A DNA stretch of 64,000 nt. It comes from Lachnospiraceae bacterium (GTDB lineage Bacteria > Bacillota > Clostridia > Lachnospirales > Lachnospiraceae). This document shows, in pieces, positions 53,773-62,232 of this stretch. The notes under the pieces were generated by a model. The model had not been told where the DNA came from and made no database searches. It saw only the letters and a program-made list of their open reading frames with translations. The translations under genes and the position numbers were made by a program. Within the stretch, counting starts at the first letter, position 1. Each line of letters starts with the position of its first letter. The stretch covers positions 1 through 64,000 of the forward strand of contig JAILID010000025.1 in assembly GCA_024695465.1 (NCBI GenBank). The letters run 5' to 3'.

Positions 53773-56700
53773 TCAGCGGCGAAGCCGGCTTCCATGGAGC
53801 AGGAAGAGCAGCAGGCACGCGCCGAGCGACAATATGAGCCATTGACCGAGTCCCGATGCAAAGCCCGTAGGAGCCGGGACGTCTCTCTCATAGATGACAT
53901 AGAGAACGGTCAGGCCTTCCTGCTCCGCAGCGGAAGCCTCAGCGGAAGAAGCGTAATTGATCGATCCCAGTTCGCTCTTAAGATAAACCGCATCTTCCGC
54001 AAGAGGCGCCGTATTCCCCAGCACTGCAGCGGAAAGATTGCTGATCTCGGCGCGGCTGAGGGCCAGGCCCTTAAAGGCCATGCCGCTCTGCGCCGGAATG
54101 CTGCCGCCTAAAAGGGCAGGCACCGAGGTCCAGCTGCCGCCGCCGACTTCCTTCGATCCGTTTCCGATCACCGTCAGCGCCCCATCCTCCTCATTGTGCG
54201 AAACATACCTCACCTCTATAGACGGCTTCGTCATGTAGTAGGCGTAATAGAGGCCTGTGCCATCTCCGGGCGTCAGATAGGTCTTACTGTTTTCCGCATC
54301 CAGGTAGTAAAGTCCGGCCTTGTCCCCGTATATACGGCTCCCGTTAATGTTGACAGTGTTGCTAAGCACACCATCCGCCAGGCCTTCTGCCAGATAAACA
54401 CCGGAGGCGGTCAGGCCCTGCGACGTTACGGCGGTCCGCGCGGTTTCCGTCAGATAAGTAGTTCCGGATGGCACGTTAACTGCCGTTGGGGTGACAAGCG
54501 GTCCGGCGGTCTCATTTCTCCAGTCGCTATTCAGCGCGTAAGACGAGCCGGTCTGCCGGCAAATGAAAACCGGAACCTGATTCTTATAAAAACTCAGATA
54601 CAAAACCTGATTTCCACCTTCCGAATCGATCACCGTATTCACAGCATCCGCGCTCTGCCCATAGAACCATTTGCGGTAGCCATCCGTGTCGGTCTTATAC
54701 CGGATATAGGGGGCTGTTTTCTCCGCTGTATCCGTCCCGGAATAGGCGTTTGAATAGATCCAGTTCTCATCATACCCTTTCTCTGATCTGAAAGTTGGCA
54801 CGATATCCGTTTCTGTCGTCCGGGCCGCGTCATCCGTCAGATAGCTGCTCCCAACTCGGGGAGAGGTGCTGTTGATATTCGGATTCAGGGTCAGCTCATC
54901 CGATGAATTGCCTGCGATCCCCATTGAATAGAGCTTGCTTTTCACCGTAAGCTTCTGATCCCTGGCCAGAACGATCCCAATCGTAAGCTCATTCGCTGTC
55001 GCGTAAGTCCGGCTGTCATCATCTTTCGCTGAGACGATGACTCCCAGCGCGCTGTTGACAAGCTTAAGATCGCCCACGCCGCAGTCCACACTCTCCCCAT
55101 CGGCGTCAAGGATATATTGGCCGACGGCATAGTAGTTGGTTGCGCTAACGATTGCCGCAAGATCCGCCGCAATTCTTCCCTCCAAACTCGCCACCGTCCG
55201 CGCGTCGCTGTAATCCATTTCAAAAGAAGCGGTAGTCTCGTAATTTCGCAAGTCAAGCGTCACATAATTTCCGGCCGAAAGCAGTATGTATTTGAGATAA
55301 ACCGTCCGGGTATCCGAGGCATAGACCAGATAGATCTCGTCGTCTTCATCCAATGTTTCCGCGCTTTCAGAACTACCCACATGCGCCTTATAATCCGTGG
55401 AGCTCATCTGTAGGGTCAGCGAATCCGTATTCCTGGCGGTCAGGTCAAACATGGTGGGACCGTAGGTGGCCTCGACCAGGGTATAGCCCCCCTCAGTCGG
55501 AAGATTGGAAGCATAGCTTGTGCTGCCCGGTATGGCAACCGCATCAGAGCCAACCGTCACTTCCGTCGCGTCTGTCGAAGCCACCCAGTCGCTCATCTCC
55601 TCATAGTTTCCGGTCACGGACCGTCGGAGGATGTGAACCGGGATTGGCTGGGCTTGCCGGGTGTGGGTGTAGGTGAGGGTTGCGGTACCGCCCCACTCGG
55701 TATAACCAAGAATTCTGGAGCTTCCCATGGCCTTCTCGATACTGCCATTTGCCGAATCTGAATCCCCGTTTTTGTCCTTTGTTAAGAGCCAATGTTTATC
55801 CGATTGCAAAAACGCAGTCTTATCTTCATCATTAGAGTCTATGAACTGGGGAGCAATTACAACATTGAACTCCTCATCATTACAGGTAACAATCAGCTCT
55901 TCCCAGCTGTAATATCCCATTTCGTCTTCATAACCGGAGACCTGCCCTGTCGTGCTGCGAGACATATAGGGATAGTATTGTTCTCTGTTTGACCACGTAT
56001 ATGTGTCCTCTTTCGTACAGAACATATCGAACGTGACGGATTCACCTTTTTTCAAACTAAGATTATAGTTTCTCAAAACGGTTGAATCCCCTTCTGTTTT
56101 CTTGAATCGGGTGCTGTCCCCAGAAGCGGTTCCTTCTCGTCTTAAGACCTTGATCTCATAATTGAAAACCCTTTCATCATCAATGCCCTCTACCCCGGCC
56201 ACATCATTTACAATTGTAACCTTTATGGGCCTTGATACCTTAATGGCTCCGACATGTGACGCGGCCCGGTCAAAATACAGGGCATAAGCTGCCAAAGCTC
56301 TAACGGCTTCGCCGCTGCTGTCATAAAGGGTTGACCAGGTTGTCCCATTCACGGAATAACTGAAGCCTTCATAGTTTTTGTGCAGGTACAACTTATCATA
56401 GCTTATGATGTACATATCCGCTGTGTCATCCGCATCGGCAGGTCCCAGCGCATATGCATTAACCTCATATCGCTTCGTACTCGATTTTCCAGCCCACGCA
56501 TTCACGCCGGTCATATCGGAAGAATTCGAATCGCTGGCACTTCCTATATCAGCTCCCAGGGCTCCGAATATGCTGCTAAGCCCCTCCGCCATGGACTCTG
56601 TCGACGCCGCGGTCGGCCCTGCAGAATTTTTCCACACCGGCTCTGACAGTGCTGACTGTCCGTAAACAACAGCCTTGTACTTAAGATCAACCGTGGTCTC

Positions 56701-59700
56701 CTTGTGGTAGACATAGACCAGCTTCTCGCCGCTGCTGAAGGCCTTCTTCCGGGCGTCCGTAAGATCCGCTGCCACATATTTATTGGCGTTCAAATAGAGC
56801 CTCGAGACCGCCTGCGATTCCTCAATATCCCCGCTCTCATCGATGACATTGTTCGCCGTATAGGCCGCAAAATCATAGCTGTAGCCGTCAATGAGCCCCG
56901 CCGCCGCATCAGAAAGTCCGATGTTCTTTGTCACATCCCTTGCGATACCTTCCAGCGTAATGATCGATGGATCTTCCGGGATTGCTTCCAGAATATAAAT
57001 CGGCCCCACATCCGTGCTGCTTACAAGACTGCCGTTCTCATCAAAGAGCGCCAGGCAGGCGTCCATCGCGACGCCCCAGCGGGCAACATAATGCTTATTT
57101 CCGTTTCTCGTCGTTTCATACCAGCCCCGGAAGACAAAGCCCACCCGGGTCGGATCCGAAGGAGCCGACGCGCCCTCATAAGAGAGATAGAGACCGTTCT
57201 CATCTTTTCCGTATTGGTTCGAACTATCCGTCCAGACGCCTCCGTTGACGTCGTAATAAACCTGCGCTCCCTCATGCCAGATGGCGTAGAAGGCTTTATT
57301 TCCATCGACAGCCGGCATTGCGGAAAGAGCCTCTCCACCCTCCGTCTCGCTCCAGCCGATAAAGGCGTAGCCATCCTTCGAAGGATTATCCGGGATCGGA
57401 GCAATCGCCCCCTGCAGGACCTCCGTATAATACCCGGAAGCCGGAATCTCGTCATCTCCCGTCCAGACCGCATAGGCCCCGGAATTGTCGTTCCAAACCG
57501 CGCCATCCCCGATGATGTAGACGGCCTTGTCATTTTCCCGCCAGATCGCATAAAGCGTATTGTCTCCGGCCACCTGAATCACGCGGTTGCCGGCCCTGAC
57601 CGTATCTACCGGGAACTTCGGATTGGAAGAATTCTGATTCGCGTCCCAGCCCTCGAATTCATAGCCGGCACGGGTAAAGAAGTTTCCGCCATCCAGGTAG
57701 GTCGAGAAAGACTCGTTCTGGCTGATTCCTCCAACCGTATAACCGATGACCGATCCGCCATCCTCGAGTGCTGTCCAGCTGTAGCCGTTATTCGTCAGGC
57801 TTACATAGTCACTCGCCAGTCCGGAAAAGCTTCCTCCATTGGCGTTATAGGTAATGGACGCCGTGGTACTGCCGTCCTGGTAGCAGGCTATCATCTTTAT
57901 GATCTTATTCTCATCCGCCATCTCAGAGGCGTTGATCGTCACCTGCGAATGGGGCAGGTAGATCGTCCCCTCACCATTTACCTGCCAGCCGGCGAAACGG
58001 ACCGAATCCGTACCGGAAATGCTGTAATCCGCCGTGAAGACTCCTCCGTCCTTATAGACAGAGCTGTCCGTTACGGTCTGAGCCGATGTCCCGGAGATCG
58101 TATCGCCGCTGTGGCCTTCTGGGATCTCATACCGGATCGTGTAGTTTTCTTTCCTCTGCCAGCGAGCTGTCAGGGTAATCGAAGGATAGGTGATCGCGGT
58201 GTTCGTAGCCCCAATCACGGTTCCAACCGGATCGACCACTGACGGATCCTCACCGATTCCCACGTCAAAGTTAAAAGGCTGACCGTTCTTGTCGAACCAG
58301 CCGACAAATTCATAGACAGTAGGATCTTCTATATATTTCTTGTCGGTGTAAATTGTGCAGACGACCTCGTTAGCGGTATTCGATACATTGTTATTATTTA
58401 CATACTCTATAAACGCAGCTTCAGGCGCAGGCGTCCCTCCGATTTCAACGTAACCTGCTCTTCTGTGCGAACCTTCACTCACCGTGTAGTAATTGTACTC
58501 CGCCTTGTAGTAGTAATGAGTTCCCTCATCGCTCTCCACATAGTTCCGGCTGATATCGGTGTATTCCTCGATCTTAACCTTATATTTACTCCAGAAATAG
58601 GTACTGCCGCTCCCAAGCGTTCCGTAATTCGGATCGGCGATAACAACATACTCGATGGGGCTGAATCCCGCATAAACCGTGAGGTCATGATCCGGCATGG
58701 TCTCAAGAACCGAATAAGACCTTAATCCACTGGCCTCCGACGAATTCGGCTCCCCGAAGAAGAGACGGTTGGTGCAGGCCGCATCCGTATACCAGCCGGA
58801 GAATTCATAGCCGCTGGGGGTGCTGTAGGTGGGAGCGGTTACGCTTGTGCCACAGGCGTAAGTTGAACTTCCAAGCACAGTTGAATCAAGGGAGCTTTGA
58901 GCCGTAAGCGTATAGACGATTTTTTTATACATCACAGCTATCTTATTATATCCGCTCCCCATCGCAATTGAATTTTCGATATCCGCATAGCCAGTCCAGC
59001 CGTTGCTTGTATTATAGCGGTTATATTTATAAGGTTCATATCCTTCTATCAAATCCTGATCTACGGTATAGGACGTAGCATTCCCGTTCCCGATGGTCCC
59101 CGCATATTCATAATTGTTATAGCTGTCAGCTTCCCCATCCGTCTGGATATAGATCTGCACCTTCTTTGTATCGGTCAGGCTTAATCCATAAAGATTATAT
59201 GAAAGATTATTACCAACCTGTTTATATGCGGTAGTGATGTTCACCAAGTTAGCATCATCTGTACTGTTATCGGAAGTATTGTTGCTACCACAAGATGTAT
59301 ACCTGCTGAACCATTCATAAGAATCATAGTTCTCCCCATAAAGCTCCGAAGTCAGTTTTCTTCCGTATAAGGCTGTAATGGTTATCAGCTTGTTGTTCAT
59401 TGTTGTATCAGTGTATTTTGTTAAAAACATAATACCTGTAGTTGAAGAACTAATTTTGTAAAGCTCATAACTCACCACATTCCTGTCAAACTTAGCATCC
59501 AGTGTCCCGCTCCCGTTTCGGACAACCGTTCCCGATGCCGAGCTGTTATCCGCATTAAAATGAAAACCGGTCAGATCCTCATAGCTCGTCCCCCCGTCAA
59601 AGGTAAGGCGATCGGACGTTCCGTCGTACCAGGTGTTTTCATTTCCCGCAAAAAATCCATCCGAAAGCGTAACCGTTCCACTCTCAACTTCATTAACGAC

Positions 59701-61581
59701 GGTGAGCGTCCCGTTAAAGCTGTAGGTGAGCGTCCCCGCGAAATCGTAGGTCTTGGCATTGTCAGCGGCGTCAACGGCGTCCGTGACCCGCTGCTTCCAG
59801 ACGTTCACCGTGTAGGTGACCGCATCCGTCCAGTTGCCGTAGAAGGTGACGTCAGAATTCACAGTATAAGATCCATTCACCGAGCTTCCATCCGCATTGA
59901 AAGCCTTATCCGAGACATTCGGGGCAAAGGTACTGCCGCTGATCGTATTCGTTGTATACCAACCCTCAAATTCATAGCCGCTGAGCGTCGGAGGCGTATA
60001 GCTGCTGCCGCTCTCGTAAGGGATATTGGAAAGATTGGTTATCACCGTTCCCGTCGGAACGGCAACTGCGGCGTTGTAGGTAGCGCCGCGAAGATTGGAC
60101 TCATATCTGATCCAGTAGACCTCGTCAAAGACCGGATACAGATTCAAATCCCCCGAAAGACCGCTGATCGTCTGAATCGTCGTATACTCCCGCGTATCGC
60201 TTCCTGGCGTTGTCGTCCAACCGACAAAGATCTCACTGGTGCCCCGATCCGCGACGACCGTCCCTTCTGAGGCCAGATTGACCGAATAGTTATCCTCGCT
60301 CTTGATCAGGGTCTTCACCACCGGATAGACCCCCTCTGTCAGATCCCCGTGAAAAATAACCTTGCGGATAGTCCCGTATTTCGGAAAGAGATTCACAGTC
60401 CCCGAACTCGTTATGCCGGACCCATCGACCTCACCGCCGACAACCGCAGTGTCAGAGCTGTAGCTGACCGTCCCGGTAGATGTATCATACGTTCCGGGAT
60501 ACCAGCCCAGAAAGCTCCCCTCCGCGCTGTCCGCAAGAACCGGAAGGATAAGGCTTCCCCCGCCGGAAGTTACCATCTGCGGGGAAACCGTAATCTCATT
60601 ATAGGTCGTCCGTTCTGTGTTGTCGGTATTGTAGAGATGATAGGTCCTCGTATAGGTGGAACTCGTCACATAATAGACCGAGAAGCCCTTTGCCGCAAAT
60701 GAAACCCTTCCCTCTCCGCTGTCTGTCACCTCGACTTCTTCCGACGTCCCGTCCTCGCGCAGATGGAAGACCGCCAGGCCGCCGGCCGCGGCAAGGCTCT
60801 CGTCCCGGATCGTCACCTCTACCGGATTCCCCTCTTCGGGCTGCCAGCCATCATTGATCGTGATGTCATAAGCGCAGAGCGCTCCACTGATGCCGGTCTC
60901 CGCCGGAACAACCGAGACGTCCGCTCCCGCCGGCAGCTGGCCGGAGAGGGAAACCGCAGCCCCGTTTCCGACGATAACCGGAATCGTCTGCTCCTTCGTA
61001 AGGGATTCGCCTTCAGCAAGGGCCAGACCCTGCACTTCATTTAACGAATAAGTAAACTCATCCCCCTCCCGAACCGAAGCGATGAGCGCGCCAAGAACGC
61101 CGTCCTCAACGGCGTAGACAGCCGGATTGGCCAATTCTTCCGGGAGCGCGTTTACATGTACCTTCACTTTGATATTCCGGCTTCGGGACGTAAAGGAATA
61201 AGCTTCCCGGGCTCCGGAAAGGTCAAACGCCTCAGCCCGGGGGCTAAGCAGCACATACCAGGGCTTCTCAAAAGAAAATGAAAGGCAGGTTTCCGCCGCC
61301 TCAGGCTCCGCCGCTGCCTCTTCCCCGGATGCAGAAGATTTCCCGGAAGACGTTTCCCCCGACTCCGCAGGCAAAGATTCTCCCGAGTCCGCAGGCGTCT
61401 CCTTCGGAACAGCCGCAGACTCCGTCATCTCATCCTCTGGCTGTCCGGGCTTTTCGGTCACGCTCTCCTCCCCCGCGCTGAAACCAAAGGTATCCGCCTG
61501 AGTGGGAACAGCCGTCAAAAGGACCATAAGCGCCACCAAAAAAATGGAAGTGATTTTCTTAAGTATCCTGTTTTGTTTCAT
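53773..61581 (-). CDS. giant InlB-repeat surface protein, 2602 residues
   Basis: Signal peptide 1-29 (ending PTQAD), acidic Ser/Glu/Pro linker (about 35-95), then a long array of beta modules. Many carry the Listeria/Bacteroides InlB B-repeat pattern: aromatic-GW followed by a strand and a closing W, for example FEGWYTTNTISGSTF, FSGWYTDAACTNRLF and FIGWSETEGGEALSAMPAVD. The C-terminus has PAPTG (from about 2569) before a hydrophobic helix and RLRR, a sorting-signal layout with a noncanonical motif. A wall-attached adhesin is the likely role. Internal codon use and length look continuous with no frameshift. Confidence 0.87.
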   Translation of the reverse strand: MKQNRILKKITSIFLVALMVLLTAVPTQADTFGFSAGEESVTEKPGQPEDEMTESAAVPKETPADSGESLPAESGETSSGKSSASGEEAAAEPEAAETCLSFSFEKPWYVLLSPRAEAFDLSGAREAYSFTSRSRNIKVKVHVNALPEELANPAVYAVEDGVLGALIASVREGDEFTYSLNEVQGLALAEGESLTKEQTIPVIVGNGAAVSLSGQLPAGADVSVVPAETGISGALCAYDITINDGWQPEEGNPVEVTIRDESLAAAGGLAVFHLREDGTSEEVEVTDSGEGRVSFAAKGFSVYYVTSSTYTRTYHLYNTDNTERTTYNEITVSPQMVTSGGGSLILPVLADSAEGSFLGWYPGTYDTSTGTVSYSSDTAVVGGEVDGSGITSSGTVNLFPKYGTIRKVIFHGDLTEGVYPVVKTLIKSEDNYSVNLASEGTVVADRGTSEIFVGWTTTPGSDTREYTTIQTISGLSGDLNLYPVFDEVYWIRYESNLRGATYNAAVAVPTGTVITNLSNIPYESGSSYTPPTLSGYEFEGWYTTNTISGSTFAPNVSDKAFNADGSSVNGSYTVNSDVTFYGNWTDAVTYTVNVWKQRVTDAVDAADNAKTYDFAGTLTYSFNGTLTVVNEVESGTVTLSDGFFAGNENTWYDGTSDRLTFDGGTSYEDLTGFHFNADNSSASGTVVRNGSGTLDAKFDRNVVSYELYKISSSTTGIMFLTKYTDTTMNNKLITITALYGRKLTSELYGENYDSYEWFSRYTSCGSNNTSDNSTDDANLVNITTAYKQVGNNLSYNLYGLSLTDTKKVQIYIQTDGEADSYNNYEYAGTIGNGNATSYTVDQDLIEGYEPYKYNRYNTSNGWTGYADIENSIAMGSGYNKIAVMYKKIVYTLTAQSSLDSTVLGSSTYACGTSVTAPTYSTPSGYEFSGWYTDAACTNRLFFGEPNSSEASGLRSYSVLETMPDHDLTVYAGFSPIEYVVIADPNYGTLGSGSTYFWSKYKVKIEEYTDISRNYVESDEGTHYYYKAEYNYYTVSEGSHRRAGYVEIGGTPAPEAAFIEYVNNNNVSNTANEVVCTIYTDKKYIEDPTVYEFVGWFDKNGQPFNFDVGIGEDPSVVDPVGTVIGATNTAITYPSITLTARWQRKENYTIRYEIPEGHSGDTISGTSAQTVTDSSVYKDGGVFTADYSISGTDSVRFAGWQVNGEGTIYLPHSQVTINASEMADENKIIKMIACYQDGSTTASITYNANGGSFSGLASDYVSLTNNGYSWTALEDGGSVIGYTVGGISQNESFSTYLDGGNFFTRAGYEFEGWDANQNSSNPKFPVDTVRAGNRVIQVAGDNTLYAIWRENDKAVYIIGDGAVWNDNSGAYAVWTGDDEIPASGYYTEVLQGAIAPIPDNPSKDGYAFIGWSETEGGEALSAMPAVDGNKAFYAIWHEGAQVYYDVNGGVWTDSSNQYGKDENGLYLSYEGASAPSDPTRVGFVFRGWYETTRNGNKHYVARWGVAMDACLALFDENGSLVSSTDVGPIYILEAIPEDPSIITLEGIARDVTKNIGLSDAAAGLIDGYSYDFAAYTANNVIDESGDIEESQAVSRLYLNANKYVAADLTDARKKAFSSGEKLVYVYHKETTVDLKYKAVVYGQSALSEPVWKNSAGPTAASTESMAEGLSSIFGALGADIGSASDSNSSDMTGVNAWAGKSSTKRYEVNAYALGPADADDTADMYIISYDKLYLHKNYEGFSYSVNGTTWSTLYDSSGEAVRALAAYALYFDRAASHVGAIKVSRPIKVTIVNDVAGVEGIDDERVFNYEIKVLRREGTASGDSTRFKKTEGDSTVLRNYNLSLKKGESVTFDMFCTKEDTYTWSNREQYYPYMSRSTTGQVSGYEDEMGYYSWEELIVTCNDEEFNVVIAPQFIDSNDEDKTAFLQSDKHWLLTKDKNGDSDSANGSIEKAMGSSRILGYTEWGGTATLTYTHTRQAQPIPVHILRRSVTGNYEEMSDWVASTDATEVTVGSDAVAIPGSTSYASNLPTEGGYTLVEATYGPTMFDLTARNTDSLTLQMSSTDYKAHVGSSESAETLDEDDEIYLVYASDTRTVYLKYILLSAGNYVTLDLRNYETTASFEMDYSDARTVASLEGRIAADLAAIVSATNYYAVGQYILDADGESVDCGVGDLKLVNSALGVIVSAKDDDSRTYATANELTIGIVLARDQKLTVKSKLYSMGIAGNSSDELTLNPNINSTSPRVGSSYLTDDAARTTETDIVPTFRSEKGYDENWIYSNAYSGTDTAEKTAPYIRYKTDTDGYRKWFYGQSADAVNTVIDSEGGNQVLYLSFYKNQVPVFICRQTGSSYALNSDWRNETAGPLVTPTAVNVPSGTTYLTETARTAVTSQGLTASGVYLAEGLADGVLSNTVNINGSRIYGDKAGLYYLDAENSKTYLTPGDGTGLYYAYYMTKPSIEVRYVSHNEEDGALTVIGNGSKEVGGGSWTSVPALLGGSIPAQSGMAFKGLALSRAEISNLSAAVLGNTAPLAEDAVYLKSELGSINYASSAEASAAEQEGLTVLYVIYERDVPAPTGFASGLGQWLILSLGACLLLFLLHGSRLRR

Positions 61582-61760
61582 AACTCCTCCAATCTTGGCT
61601 TATTATATCAACAATGTTGATTAAACATCATCAATTATCTCATAACTACTTCTTTATTCTACAACATTATTTCGTCATGTTCAATATATTTTATAAATAT
61701 ACGTATAAGTTCTTCAGCAACAACTACATGTATCATCTGCTCACAAAGCCAAAAGAAAGA
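61582..61760. other. AT-rich promoter region upstream of the giant gene
   Basis: No gene seen. Contains the -10 box and operator-like palindrome of the giant gene near 61602-61621 and then AT-rich DNA up to the tandem palindrome array. Confidence 0.7.
61602..61621 (-). promoter_or_regulatory. -10 box and operator-like palindrome of the giant surface protein gene
   Basis: On the minus strand TATAAT (61602-61607) is directly preceded by a perfect 7-1-7 palindrome, ATCAACA-T-TGTTGAT (61607-61621). No good -35 box is present, which fits a promoter needing an activator or blocked by a repressor at the palindrome. Confidence 0.55.
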
Positions 61761-62124
61761 AATTCAATGCAATGAGTTTGGGCGGCGTTCTGCATTGAAT
61801 TATTAGGCTGTTGAAGCCTGATTTAGCGGGAATAATTCAATGCAGGGGGCTTGTTGGGCTGCCTGCATTGAATTATTTGACCGCTGGTGACCTATTTGAG
61901 AGAATAATTCAATGCACGAGGCTTGTTCGGCTGCCTGCATTGAATTATTTGGCCGTTGGGGCCTGATTTAGCGGGAATAATTCAATGCAGGGGGCTTGTT
62001 GGGCTGCCTGCATTGAATTATTTGACCGCTGGTGACCTATTTAGAGAGAATAATTCAATGCACGGGGTTTGTTCGGCTGCCTGCATTGAATTATTTGCCC
62101 GTTGGAGCCTGATTTAGCGGGAAT
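61761..62124. repeat. five tandem palindromic units of 72-73 bases
   Basis: Units begin at 61761, 61834, 61906, 61979 and 62052. Each has arms AATTCAATGCA and TGCATTGAATT around a 13-19 base centre, followed by a linker that is itself a weak hairpin. Units 2 and 4 share one centre and linker, units 3 and 5 another, so there is also a 145-146 base higher-order repeat. Linkers after units 1, 3 and 5 end GCCTGATTTAGCGGG; those after 2 and 4 contain CGCTGGTGACCTATTT. Noncoding on both strands. Lies between two surface protein genes. Confidence 0.92.
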
Positions 62125-62154
62125 CTTTTGTCAGCAGCATAACTAATCATGCAA

Positions 62155-62186
62155 AAAGCCTCAGAGGTTTTAACCTCTGAGGCTTT
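62155..62186 (-). terminator. terminator of the right-edge surface protein gene
   Basis: AAAGCCTCAGAGGTT (62155-62169) with AACCTCTGAGGCTTT (62172-62186), then TTTTTGC on the minus strand. Confidence 0.85.
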
Positions 62187-62232
62187 CTTTGTAGGGGCGT
62201 TTTACAGCCCCTTTCGCTTTTTAATCATTTGA

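Noticed and set aside
56704..58242. Open frame of 512 residues on the plus strand
   Set aside because: Antisense to the giant surface protein gene; no start signals or domains.
53773..61581. Frameshift or assembly artefact joining several surface genes
   Set aside because: One signal peptide, one sorting signal and an uninterrupted frame of consistent repeat modules argue for a single real gene.
61761..62124. Possible CRISPR array
   Set aside because: The segments between repeats are themselves repeated in alternation, repeats are long palindromes in 72-73 base units, and no cas genes are near.
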